64,000 nucleotides of DNA from positions 1-64,000 of the forward strand of contig CAJQUW010002100.1 of NCBI GenBank assembly GCA_907163375.1, read 5' to 3'. The notes below the pieces were generated by a model, which made no database searches, was not told where the DNA came from, and was given only the letters and a program-made list of their open reading frames with translations. Each line of letters starts with the position of its first letter. Positions within the stretch are counted from its first letter, which is position 1. Source of the DNA: Prostheceraeus crozeri (Eukaryota; Platyhelminthes; Polycladida; Euryleptidae). Position numbers and translations under genes: made by a program. Below, one piece after another: positions 46,795 through 57,092 of the stretch.

Positions 46795-47023
46795 TGCAGC
46801 GCGTATGTACGCACGTAGAAGAATAGAATGTCTTTAACCACGGATGTCTGGGGTGCTCCGTAATAACGCGTGGCATGCCACCTAGTGTAGGTTTCACTTT
46901 TTTCTGTTTATTGACCGAAAATAAAAAATAAGATAAATAACGTTCAAAAACGGCCGTCGCTTCGTGTCACTGGCACTTCAATGGTCAATTACAGAACTGG
47001 CAGTATGATGCTATGCGTTAAAT

Positions 47024-47176
47024 ATGGAAGATGGGTTGAAGAACCGCGATATGTGTGACATTAACATGTATCAGTTTGATGTAGAAATCATTGACAGAAG
47101 TAAAAGTACTATCGATTCCAGGTTGGCTGAAACTAGTCTCAGAAAGGCACTTCGTCCTGCCATTAACCGAAAATAG
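47024..47176 (+). CDS. 50-codon frame in the foldback spacer, unrecognised
   Basis: ATG to TAG, starting MEDGLKNRDMCDINMYQFDV and ending SLRKALRPAINRK. It occupies most of the unique sequence between the arms, has balanced composition and no homopolymer, and may be a captured exon or chance. No family recognised. Confidence 0.2.
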   Translation: MEDGLKNRDMCDINMYQFDVEIIDRSKSTIDSRLAETSLRKALRPAINRK

Positions 47177-47443
47177 GAGCTCCCACAGATTTAGTGGTAT
47201 TCAAGAACTACGTTTCATTGCTATATATTAAACGCACTGCATCACTTTTGCAATTGGCCCTTGAAGTGTCAGTGGACGAAGCGCCGGCCGTTTTTGAACG
47301 TTTTTGAACGTTTTTTATATTTTTTGCTTTTCGGTTAATAAACACACTAGGTGACATGCCACGCGTAATTCAAGCGTAACATACGTAGTTAAGGACATTC
47401 TATTCTTCTACGCGCGTACATATACATGTACATGCGCGCTACA

Positions 47444-47767
47444 CTAAGAGTCAGAAATCACTTCATCTGATGCTGTCAAAACATGGGGAATGTTTATGAA
47501 TACACGCGGGAGAGCGTTTATAGTTTGCGCGTCGTCTACAGTTGCCTGCGCTGCCGCTTGAACCACGGATGAGCCGCTAAGCATGTTCTGTCTTCCCTGA
47601 GCATGAAATTGAGGTCCTATCACTTTTTTTAGCCTTTGATACATGCAGAGACATGAGCCGCAAAGTCTATATAACAGGACTGCCGACAGATGTTGCAGCA
47701 ACGTCACGCATAGCCACGGATGTTTAAAGTCATGTGTAATTACGCGTAATTGAGCGTGGCATGTCAC
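47444..47767 (-). CDS. unrecognised 107-codon frame in the right foldback arm
   Basis: Mirror copy of the left-arm frame on the opposite strand, starting MTCHAQLRVITHDFKHPWLC and ending VLTASDEVISDS like its partner. The differences between arms are mostly near the start. No known domain. Confidence 0.25.
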   Translation of the reverse strand: MTCHAQLRVITHDFKHPWLCVTLLQHLSAVLLYRLCGSCLCMYQRLKKVIGPQFHAQGRQNMLSGSSVVQAAAQATVDDAQTINALPRVFINIPHVLTASDEVISDS

Positions 47768-47773
47768 CTACTG

Positions 47774-50368
47774 CAGCAAGGACTTAAACCTAACTTTGTT
47801 CTACAAGAATGTAGGCCTATGTGTCTGATTTATCTGTCTTCATTCAGGAATAAGTGTCACAGTTTTTGGAAATGTCTGACTCATCCACATTGAATTCCAA
47901 CTTGATTACAGAAACGATTCCTTCAAATATTTGGCCCTCCAGTTGATTGGTTTTCTATTGTCTGATGAGACAGTTGATAGAGCTGAGGAGATGATATCCC
48001 ATCCTCGTCAACTCCTGTCGGTGTGATAAAAGAGAAACAGATAAATATTCCCTTGTGTGATAAATCGTTGACCAGAAACGATCACACTCATCTGTCTTCC
48101 GAGTAAGCAAATAAGTGTGAAGAGTTTTACAACCATCGTGACGATATCCCCGATGTAGACTACGAATTCACCTCGAGTCGAATAGCAGTCAGTAATACAG
48201 TTACAGTGAAGTTAGCTTTAATTTTAGTGAATTGTGGATTATTAATTGATATATATCTAATTATTTCAATCTTTCCTGCAGCTGTCGTTAGTCTCCTGTA
48301 GATTCCAAACTTATAATTGGTACATTGTGCAAATATAACTGGTATACTGAAGAACCTGTATACACTCTTGAAGTACCTATTATGGAAATGCACCAGATAT
48401 AGATTGTTCGCCTGACCGTATTATATACAGATCTGTATTTTGTCCACACTATCGACCTCCATATCGGTGAAAATATTTTTCAAAGTAGTATTGCACATAT
48501 TTCCCCTAAGAGGAGATGTTTGGATGTAGATTATACGACAGCTATTAAACACACTGCGGGTGCCAAAAGGCACCCTGTGTTTAGCACTCCTGTTGAAATG
48601 CAGTTCATCGCTTGATATTTCACTATAACCTTCGATATCTGAAAACATCTGAAGCTTAGGTCTGTTTGTTTCGAATTTTCATATGCAAAGAAGAAATGAA
48701 CCAAACGTTTGGCTCATGTAAATTAAAGTGTTTAAAACGGCATTTCAGCCTATGTCGAAAGTTATGGAGGTCGAGGCTATTAATGGTTCTCTTCATCACG
48801 AAGTAGAACATCGGAAGTTCTGACTGAAATCATAGAGGTGTTTTGCTGTTCTTCTCTTAAAGAAGCAATGGAAATAACATGGATTGTAATAGGATTCACA
48901 ATTAGTCGAGTGCTTGAATTCTAGCGCTACTGTGAGAAGATTAGAATTTACTAAAAAATTATTTTTATATTTGACTTTTAATGCAGAATCGTTGATAGGT
49001 TCACTTTCAAAAATGATCATGCAGTCAAAACTCCGTCATTTCACTGATGGTTACAGGTACAATATAGCATTAATAACTTATTTAATAAATCACTGCACTA
49101 TACTAATTGGCATATTGTATATACCAATTATGCATTATTAGTAAAAAATGAATTATAATTGGTATATGCTACAAAAAATTGATTTTTCGAGTGTTGTCAG
49201 CAAATAAACGACTGAATAGTTTGACCGTTCATTATTTTTTTAGATCGTGACTTTCATGCCAATATTTATACGAATTAGTGATCAATAACACTCAATGGAA
49301 ACATGCGCGACTGATGGTTGTGACATAAAGAAAGATTGCAAGAATTTTCCATGCTTCAGAGTTGGCCGTGCCCTTGAACGGGTTGGCCCTAAAAGAGAAA
49401 TTCTTGCGGATCCGGCCTATTCCAGCTGTGATTAGCTCATTGGAATTGAGGAAGGAGAGTTGCACAATTCTCGGTAACATCTGGTCGCAATCAAGCGGTC
49501 ATTGAATTTTCCGATGATGTCTCCGTCCTTTTACAAGCTCGTGCATTTTTTATTAGCCTATTTTAATAGCTCTGAGTGTTCAAATACTGTTAAATGGAAA
49601 ATCTGGTATAGTCGGATCTTAGATTTCTACATACTGTAGCATCCATCAACCACATACTCAAAAGTTTTTTGAGAAACTAATCGTGAAAATCGATTACTTA
49701 AGCATTCATCACTTATGATGACTAGCTATGCAAAGTGACATATCAGACATCGAGACCAATCGCTCTTCTAATGTGCCAAGATATCGGCAGTATTTCATTC
49801 CGATATAAATCCTTATATGTAAAAATCCGTCACAGTAGGATCTTCATCGTCAACCAGGAACACTTGATGAAATCACATTTTATATATCGACATGCAGCCA
49901 GAATTATTGAATGTTTCACAAATTTTCTTATTTTTTACCATGTGCAATCCGGTTTAAGTCACATAGTAGCATAACATCATGCAATGTGCAGGTTACATCA
50001 TGAGGTTATTAATTGCGTCAGCATTGATACACAGAGATAAATTGCCTGGTGTGCTTGTTTGGGTATATAGATATGACATTGTTCAGTACTGATGGTCACA
50101 GTCAGAGTTAGTCTCGAGGTGCAAGAAAATCAATTTCCATTGAGCTTGACAGGCCTGCCTGTAATCTGACCATTGAGGGTCGTGGGTTCGCTGATACGAG
50201 CTACTTCTGCAATGAGCGCACTTGGCCAATAACACAAGCCAAAGAGACGAATATATACAGTATCGGACAGAATGGACCCCCCCCCCAATCACCCAAGGAT
50301 TTTCTGTATATAGCGAGTTACTCTGAAGTTGGCGAAGATTCCTGTTTTGAACAACATATTTGCGATTC
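47774..50368. other. no gene recognised
   Basis: About 2.6 kb. A small Cys-rich plus-strand frame (about 49295-49435, starting METCATDGCDIKKDC) was noticed, but nothing supports it as an exon. A run of C lies at 50278-50287. The rest is AT-rich and unclassified. Confidence 0.35.
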
Positions 50369-50427
50369 TACACTGTAAATCACTGGATACGAAAATTATA
50401 TACAAACATATACCAAAATCACATATA

Positions 50428-51276
50428 CCGGGTGTCCACAAAGTCGGGAACCATAGGGAATGAAGGAACATTGCGGTCTAACTTGCACTTTTTTAATCTC
50501 ATCTCGGTTTGAATGGTTTGGACTAAGCTTAGAAGCTGACTTAATCAGTCACTCACACACTGGGACGCTAAAATGCAGACAATAGGACTGAAAACAATTG
50601 GCGAACTTAGGCGAAGTTTTCCCTAATTTGTCAACGCAGTCGTCACGTTATGTTTTCAATCACTTGCTTTAGAGCAGGTAGTAGCTCGTTTGTTCATTAT
50701 TACGATGTCGTTAACAAAGGATGTGCGAGTGGAAATTGTTTTGATGGCAGGTCACATGAGAGCTTCACATCGTGAAGTTGCAGCCAAGATGAATACTAAG
50801 TACCCTCACTTGAACATAGCACATTCAACCGTTGGAAAGATAGTCCGAAAATTCAAGGAGACGGGAAGCGTGCTGGACAGAGAGCGGCCTGGAAGACCCC
50901 GTATTGACGACGACACAAAAGCTGTGATACTGGCGAAGGTCGTGGCGAGTCCTAGAAAATCATTGCGAAGAACAGCCAGTGAGCTCGGTATTCCGAAAAG
51001 CACGGTTCATAAAATGCTCAAGCTAGAAAAATTCCACCCATGAAATTTCAGTCCGATTTCAGAAGTGTCATGATGTTCATGGTGAGCACTTTTAACATTT
51101 ACTATAAACACATACATGTACATAGGCCTACAAGTTGGCTGTGCTAAGTATAAAAGTTGTTTTCACTTCATTATTCATTTAATATATGTCCCTTATCACG
51201 AACTATGCTGATTTTTCCATATTATACTCATATTTTCTACTAAATCCCTATGGTTCCCGACTTTGTGGACACCCTG
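50428..51276 (+). mobile_element. internally deleted Tc1/mariner transposon nested in MITE D
   Basis: The ends are CCGGGTGTCCACAAAGTCGG and the complement of CAGGGTGTCCACAAAGTCGG, continuing GAACCATAGGGA on both sides. A TA duplication lies at 50426-50427 and 51277-51278. The 849-bp body keeps only the 5' half of the transposase gene, so it can move only with a transposase supplied in trans. Confidence 0.9.
50705..51043 (+). pseudogene. transposase N-terminal half (helix-turn-helix), Tc1/mariner group
   Basis: Starts at MSLTKDVRVEIVLMAGHMRA (the frame opens 15 bases earlier) and continues STVGKIVRKFKETGSVLDRE, RPGRPRIDDDTKAVI and ASELGIPKSTVHKMLKLEKF, i.e. two helix-turn-helix modules joined by a GRPR-type AT-hook-like motif. 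It stops at TGA where the family usually continues PYK(F/I)Q; AAATTTCAG follows in another frame, suggesting a small indel at the stop. The whole catalytic domain is deleted. Related to the remnant at 14601-15321. Confidence 0.85.
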
Positions 51277-52243
51277 TAGTTTGAAACTAACATCTGATAC
51301 GAGATTCTGGTATGTCTACAGAGATCTGGTATGCTTTTCCTATCACATCTCACTTACTTTCGTATGTGATTGATATGTAGCGATACGAACTATTCTATCT
51401 GTGATTGGCTGTTTTACACTGAAATACGAGTTGTTGGTATGTTTTATATACGAGACCCGATGCAAATTCATCCTTAGTCGTATGCCTCTGGTATGTATTT
51501 GGTATATGCAGCTTTAAGTCATATAGCAAAAAAGTATATATATTACATACTACTGTCAGATAACGTTTTCCGGTAGTACTAGTCGTGAATACTTTTTGTT
51601 TGATAGAGTGATATTTAAGTACATTAGATTTATTGTGAATTTTATGCTCCACGAATATGTCGTCGATGCTACTTATCTAGCAACATTAATAGGACGTTTA
51701 GTTAAATCAACTTTATGACCCAAGTTGATAAACATCATTTCATTTAAACTGTATCTTTAGTGAAATCTTGTTGACTTATATATCTCAAACATAACTATTT
51801 CTGCGTTCATGAATTATAATGTGTTTCTACATTGTATTTCGGATTGATAATATGCTTAATTTCAAATGTACATAATGCATCATTGTTGATGGTTGAATAC
51901 TCATTGATTATTCATGAAATGTCTTAGACTTAGGTGCATGAAAATCGAATTCAACATTGAAAGTATGATTCTTGAATGTCATTATCTCACTACTTACAGA
52001 ACAGTAGTAACATTAATGTGATCTTTATTGACAAAAGGCTTTAAATCAACATACTTTGGACATGATTGATGCTTTCTTTTAATATTGTGCTGGTATGGCT
52101 TTAGTATGAAAAACTTACCACATTTGAAATAACATACGAAAAGCATACAAATATATACCAAGAGAATACAGAAATATACCAAAAAAATATTTTGGTATGC
52201 ATCCTTCGTATGTGATTATTGGTATTGAGCGATTTACAGTGTA

Positions 52244-52691
52244 TATTATAAGAAGGGTGTAATAGGAGCCAAAAGTTACAAATTTGAATTGCAAAAGGCA
52301 GGAAATAAGAAGTAATAACCGGTTTTTTGGAGAGAAGTACAAGATTTGCTTTCTTGACATTATGACTTGTTCAGGGTTGAATGCAACACTTTTGATCCAG
52401 TATCATTTGCATAATGTTATTGAGAGTTACTATTTGCGTTAGCCTCGAATACCCTGTTATTTCTTTGCGCACAGACATCAATATATGCATCAAGTGGTGC
52501 TTCGGAAGTAATAATTCCCATTCAAAGACTTCATATGAAATTTGCAGCTGATGTCCGAGCATGTGAATTCCTAATGCCGAAATAGTAAGAGTTAGTAGAA
52601 GTCCTTCTGTGGCTAGCTTGAACTCCTACTGGCAAATGAAGCCACTTGTATCTTCCAAGAATTTGAATAACAGCATTGCTCAATGCAAAGA
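52244..52691. other. no gene recognised
   Basis: A spacer between MITE D and the Chapaev-like element. The minus-strand frame that crosses 52531-52989 is largely the antisense of the left inverted repeat and was not called. Confidence 0.3.
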
Positions 52692-52695
52692 TGCG

Positions 52696-52932
52696 CACGG
52701 TGGTCCAGAATGACCTGATTAATGAAAAATTAGAATAGACACAAATTCTATATCGTTCGAAAGCTTGTTGATAGACAATTCTTTCAGTCCTAATTTTAAA
52801 AAAATATGTCGACGTCTTTGTGAGTAGTATGAGGAAACGCATTTTCGTATTTAGTGAGTCATATGTCATGTACATATCAGTTTGAATGATATATTTATAG
52901 CAAAATTGTATCTCATAAGTGTACAATAATTG
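52696..52932. repeat. left inverted repeat of the Chapaev-like element, 237 bp
   Basis: Matches the reverse complement of 56050-56286 with scattered substitutions, for example GACGTCTTTGTGAGTAGTAT and ATATGTCATGTACATATCAG. The terminal heptamer is CACGGTG. Preceded by TGCG. Confidence 0.9.
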
Positions 52933-53716
52933 ATATTTGAATTTCATTAAAGCATAAAAGAATGATAATATTGTCAAATTGACCGGCATTTTTAATGGGT
53001 AGTGTGATAAGTATTCGTTTTTACTTTTTGCATTGAGAAATCAAATTGTTCTATACATTACCGATAATTTTGTCGGAAAACATAATAATGAGAGTAAACA
53101 TATTAAGTACAGTGATCTATAGATTTCAACATTAAGTTAGCAGTTTTTGCCCTAATAATTGATGCTCATTAACAACAAATTAACCTAGTTACTCAGCTTC
53201 ACACCAAATCCATGTAGAGCGATATAGCTAAAGCGCATAAGTTTATAACTTCACATTTATATGAAATTTAGCACATTTCATATCAAAAATATTGAACATC
53301 ATAAATAAAGCATCATATCAAACATTGAAAATGGAATCAGAAATGATTCGAATTATATTCCTGAACAGTTCGAAGAAGCCGATCGATAAACTTTTCGTGC
53401 GATGCGAGAACCTTGCATTTCTCCCAGTTTCTAGGGAAATTCGAATGAACGGACTCGAAAGTCTGCTCAGACCAAGTTCCCAGTCCAGACTGCTTAGTAT
53501 CGCAAAACTCGCTGACATGGAAGAATATTGCATGGATCTTAGGAGTAATTCTCAATCCAAGCTGCATAAACTTTCCGCGAAAAGATTCGATTTTTGACTT
53601 GTAGTTGCGGTGCAGAGATTTACCAAAACAACTCACAATTGAATCACGAATTTTATTATAGAAACTGGCATATGCAAATAGTGCTTCAAGACCAGAGTAC
53701 AGTAACATTCAAATAA

Positions 53717-54980
53717 AATAAAAACATTTAAAAGCAGTCATTCAAAAATAATTTTTTAACAGACGTTTTAAAACTCTTCAATGAAACACTTGTCTGGACG
53801 GAGGATGGTTGATTGTTCCACACTATTGGACCACAAACAGAGAATCGTCGGTTGCCAAAAGTCTTTAAGTTAACTCTGGGTACGACAATACAATTTGTTG
53901 AGGATGATCGGAGTCGCGAACGTCCAGGTAAGTCTCGAACATAATGAAACATTTCACTCACATAAATAGGTGCACATTCATTCAAGCATTTAAACATCAG
54001 ACTTAGCACATGAAAATCAATTCTGGCTCTTACAGGTAGCCATTCTAACTCTCTCAAAACTGGTGTAATATGAGCTGAGCGAGGGATAATTGCAACAACA
54101 CGAGCCGAAGCATTAATTACAGCCTCTAGACGTGTTTGCAGTGTTTTCGAAATTCCAAAAAATACACTTATACAATAGTCAAGTCTTGATAAAACAAGTG
54201 CTAAAACAAGCTTTATAGCAACAGGTGTTGTGACAGAGCGACGTATCGTTCGAATTTGTCTTAAAGCACCAAAACAGGCAGCAACAGTTTTCGACACATT
54301 GATTCTAAAAGACAAAGTGCTATCAAGAAAGACTCCAAGGTAACAAAAAGATGGAACAGTCCTAACAAGTTCATCAATTATTCTTACATATTCACTACAA
54401 CCATTTTTCAGTCTCTGGCGCGTAGCACACCACATAATTTTTGTTTTATCTTAATTAAGCAGTAATCGATTGGTCTTCAACCAGCTATCGACTGCTTGAA
54501 TACAAAAAGAAATTTTGGATGTCAGTATATTCTGATCGCCAGGTTTGCAATCACCATAGATGAGGATGTCATCAGCGAAAACTTGAACATTTAGATCAAA
54601 ACTTTGCACTAAAGAAATTACATTGTTCGAGTACAACATATATAAAATAGGGCCAAGGACTGAGCCTTGAGGCACCCCACTTGACACGTAAGTTGTTTCA
54701 GAAACAGTATTGCGAAATTTGAAATATCGATAGCGAGTTGTAATGTATGAAGTAAACCAAGAATAGACATTATCACAAAGTCCAAAAGATGTTTCCAACC
54801 GTCGAGGCAAAGTCTCATGATGAACTGTATCGAAGGCGGATGTAACATCAAGGGCAGCTATCAGATTCACTTTGCCATTATCTATCGAGTTGAAGAGATC
54901 ATTGGTGACTCGGACAACCGCTGTTTCAGCAGAATGATGTTTTCTTTATGCTGAGTGGTATTGAGGAACCAGGTTATTTG
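53717..54980 (-). mobile_element. CR1/L2-like LINE inserted in the Chapaev-like transposase gene
   Basis: The insert is bounded by an 11-bp direct repeat CATTCAAATAA (53706-53716 and 54981-54991), the target duplication of target-primed integration. Removing the insert and one repeat lets the transposase frame run on (apart from a TGA in the repeat). The minus strand holds only the reverse-transcriptase region, so the copy is 5' truncated. Its 3' end is an AT-rich tail (TTTTTATT) rather than a long microsatellite. 1,264 bp. Confidence 0.9.
53728..54975 (-). pseudogene. CR1/L2-like reverse transcriptase, truncated
   Basis: Motifs in order: QYHSA-stop-RKHHSAETA, VRVTNDLFNSIDNGKVNLIA, ALDVTSAFDTVHHETLPRRL (RT motif A), SSGVPQGSVLGPILYMLY, VQVFADDILIYGDCKPGD (catalytic FADD), SWLKTNRLLLN. 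After a TAA the frame continues KIMWCATRQRLKNGCSEYVR, SFCYLGVFLDSTLSFRINVS, LVLSRLDYCISVFFG, RELEWLPVRARIDFHVLSLM and FSVCGPIVWNNQPSSVQTSV to a stop at 53728. This order, with RLDYC..., LHWLPV-like and a WN.LP-like end, is typical of the CR1/L2 group. Two stops are visible. No endonuclease domain is present. Confidence 0.9.
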
Positions 54981-56049
54981 CATTCAAATAAGACGAATTG
55001 CATCGTTGAATGACCGAAATGCTTCAACAAATAGCTTGTGTTCTGCTGGAATCATTTTTTCTAGTTCATCAACATTTTCAGCAATTTTCTGCATGCATTT
55101 CCGGCAAAACTTCCTCCATGGATTGCTTCTCATTCGATAAAGAGACATGGAGGCATCTGCCCAGACCTTTTCTAAGTTCGAGTACAGGAAATTTACAGTA
55201 CCGAGCATCAGATGGAGTTCAGGTGGGGGCATTATATCCAAAACAAGCATGTCGTCGGTAAATTTGAACAAGGGTGCATGGATGCAATTGCCAAATTCCT
55301 TGGCTCTGGTTGTACGCTTTTCCGATTCTGTAAATCTCCAATATTGCCTTCGGATGCTGCCTAAAGTACTTAGCATCCCCTCACAATGTAATTTGTCTTT
55401 CTCCGAATTGCACCATGAACATGGATGTAAAGATGCATGCGACATCAATCCAAGAGTTATATTGCTAATTTGAGGTCCATGCAAAACGTATGCGGAGAAA
55501 GAGAGCGCTGTGAAGTAAATTTGAGAAGATCCCAAAGTATGAGCATATTTCTGTAGGTTTCTTGGGCCGTGGGGACAACTGCTAATATAAACAACTTCAT
55601 CACACTTGTATCTTTCAAGTTTTTGGATGTCACATCGTCGGATAATTTGCTTCTCACCACAGTATCGGCAGCACCATCGTCACATCTCGTTGGTAAGGCC
55701 GAAGGTGAGCGAACAGTCAAGCAAACTTCGAGAAATCCTCCTCCGCAATCGATGCCAATGATGGACTCAAAGTCATTGTCGTTGAACTGTTTATGCAATG
55801 CAACGCGATGTTTCAATTCATCTACATCACTACAGAAGATGACTGGAAGATTGGACTTGAATGGCATTGAAGATTTGGCATCTGAGGCATTAGAGGAATA
55901 ATCAAAATCCCGAAACTCGCAACTAAAGAGGTCATCCAGTCGATGCGCTTTCAGTTGCAGCTTTTTTCTGATGTATGGCTCCGTCACATTGGGAGTACCA
56001 AAGGTTGAGCGGATATGCTTACCAAGAGTCTTGGCTTGATTAGTGTACA

Positions 56050-56286
56050 CAATTATTGTACACTTATGAGATACAATTTTACTATAAATATATCCTTCAA
56101 ACTGATATGTACATGACATATGACTCACTAAATACGAAAATGCGTTTCCTCATACTACTCACAAAGACGTCGACATATTTTTTTAAAATTAGGACTAAAA
56201 GAATTGTCTATCAATAAGCTTTAGAACGGTATAGAATTTGTGTCTATTCTAATTTTTTATTAATCAGGTCAATCTGGACCACTGTG
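56050..56286. repeat. right inverted repeat of the Chapaev-like element, 237 bp
   Basis: Same length as the left repeat. Its outer end, read inwards, is CACAGTGGTCCAG, and TGCG follows at 56287-56290. The first codons of the transposase piece called here lie inside this repeat. Confidence 0.9.
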
Positions 56287-56290
56287 TGCG

Positions 56291-57088
56291 AGGCTTTCAC
56301 TGAGGAAGACTGGTGCCGAGTAATCTTAGCAGCATAATTATCTGTCTTAACCCGACCCGTGAGAAGGCCAGCGATTGATCAAGAACCGTCCGAACAGAAT
56401 TCACAGTCTTTTGCGGAATTGATGCGCATCATAATCCTGATGAAAGCGAAAGACATTTTAGTGTAACTGTCGCACACTCTTTGCACGTTAATGCCGCTTT
56501 ACATCTATTCCATAATGCCAAATAGGTGTCATCATTCCAATTTTTGGATAATTCATTTTGCTATGCATGTACGAAACATGCACATGGTTCATATTCACCA
56601 ATCAATCATACACTGCAAATTTTTGATAAATATGTTCTACAAGAATAATATCACATTCAAAATTCATTAATACAGTTTATGGAGGTTTTCTTCTGCGAAT
56701 TCAAAGAAGTTTACTAAAATGGGAAAATTTCATGGGGTGACGCATCCATTCTGTCCAATTCTGCATGTCAATCTCTATCGCTTGCAACCATTGCATACAA
56801 TGGCATATAATAGATGAACCTACGTGTAAATGAATCTGTCTCTGTAAATTGACAACACAACAACAGTACCACAGCATTGACTTAGGGGTGTCTCACACAT
56901 GCGACATTTTGCAGCGCGGAAGTCGGCGGGTACTTGTTAATTAAGCAATACAGTCTATGAAGCCTTTCACAGATGTCGCGCGTTTTTATTTTGCAGCGAG
57001 TAAATCGCGCAATTTTGGTATTTGACCTACCAATGATCTTTAACATCATGTTAAACTGAGAACATTTGTGAGTTCAGCATGATGACGA
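56291..57088. other. no gene recognised
   Basis: About 0.8 kb of unclassified sequence between the Chapaev-like element and the foldback repeat. Confidence 0.35.
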
Positions 57089-57092
57089 TTAA

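Larger units (their letters stand above)
46454..47773. mobile_element. large foldback (palindromic) element, ~560-bp arms
   Basis: The left arm (46454-47025) and right arm (47222-47773) are near-identical inverted copies around a spacer of about 196 bases. The outer ends read CAGTAGGTGACATGCCACGC. A related word, CACTAGGTG(A/G)CATGCCACGC, also occurs in inverted orientation at the inner side of each arm (near 46878-46898 and 47347-47367), so each arm contains a MITE-like unit of about 440 bases. No target duplication was clear. The next element on the left, the maT-like transposon, ends only 17 bases away. Confidence 0.8.
50371..52241. mobile_element. MITE family D, copy 2, with complete ends
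   Basis: The ends are CACTGTAAATCRCT in inverted orientation with TA on both sides (50369-50370, 52242-52243), pointing to a Tc1/mariner-type mobiliser. The body (about 1.0 kb without the nested element) is dense in GTATG/CATAC words, shares about 600 bases with the truncated copy at 31305-31918, and has no coding frame. A deleted Tc1/mariner sits at 50428-51276. Confidence 0.8.
53337..56128 (-). pseudogene. Chapaev-like transposase, interrupted by a LINE
   Basis: Three minus-strand pieces follow one another. 56128-55457 contains KKLQLKAHRLDDLFSCEF, FESIIGIDCGGGFLEV (candidate first catalytic Asp) and VMKLFILAVVPTAQETYRNM. 55535-54984 contains LGLMSHASLHPCSWC (CxxC), MPPPELHLMLGTVNFLYSNL and EKMIPAEHKLFVEAF. 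53708-53337 contains FGKSLHRNYKSKIESF, ITPKIHAIFFHVSEF and GLGTWSEQTFESVHSNF (candidate catalytic Glu), then a stop. A one-base deletion near 55490 joins the first two (KLA-(N)ITLG). The LINE separates the last two, and a TGA lies in the duplicated target. The order D-GGG, CxxC, LHxxLG, Gx-W-SE..ES parallels the RAG1/Transib catalytic core (from memory, by eye). The N-terminus, partly within the inverted repeat, looks shortened. The second acidic residue is not assigned. Confidence 0.65.
52696..56286 (-). mobile_element. Chapaev-like (CMC group) DNA transposon
   Basis: Two 237-bp inverted repeats (52696-52932 and 56050-56286) start CACGGTGGTCCAGA and CACAGTGGTCCAGA. They are flanked by TGCG on both sides (52692-52695, 56287-56290), a 4-bp target duplication. 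CAC termini and 4-bp duplications are features of Chapaev elements. Between the repeats the minus strand encodes a transposase-like protein, interrupted by a LINE at 53717-54980. Without the LINE and one copy of its duplication the element is about 2.3 kb. Transib (5-bp duplication, related to RAG1) is the main alternative. The call rests on ends, duplication and protein layout, not on a database match. Confidence 0.65.

Noticed and set aside
49295-49435. Small Cys-rich frame starting METCATDGC
   Set aside because: Too short, no splice or secretion signals, no recognised domain.
50150-50230. GGGTTCG word resembling a tRNA or SINE B box
   Set aside because: No matching A box, cloverleaf or repeat boundary could be found.
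52531-52989. 152-codon minus-strand frame
   Set aside because: Most of it lies in the left inverted repeat of the Chapaev-like element, whose mirror copy lies beside the transposase start; no protein motif is present.
55010-55901. Plus-strand frames of 83-110 codons
   Set aside because: Antisense of the Chapaev-like transposase, which has recognisable motifs on the minus strand.
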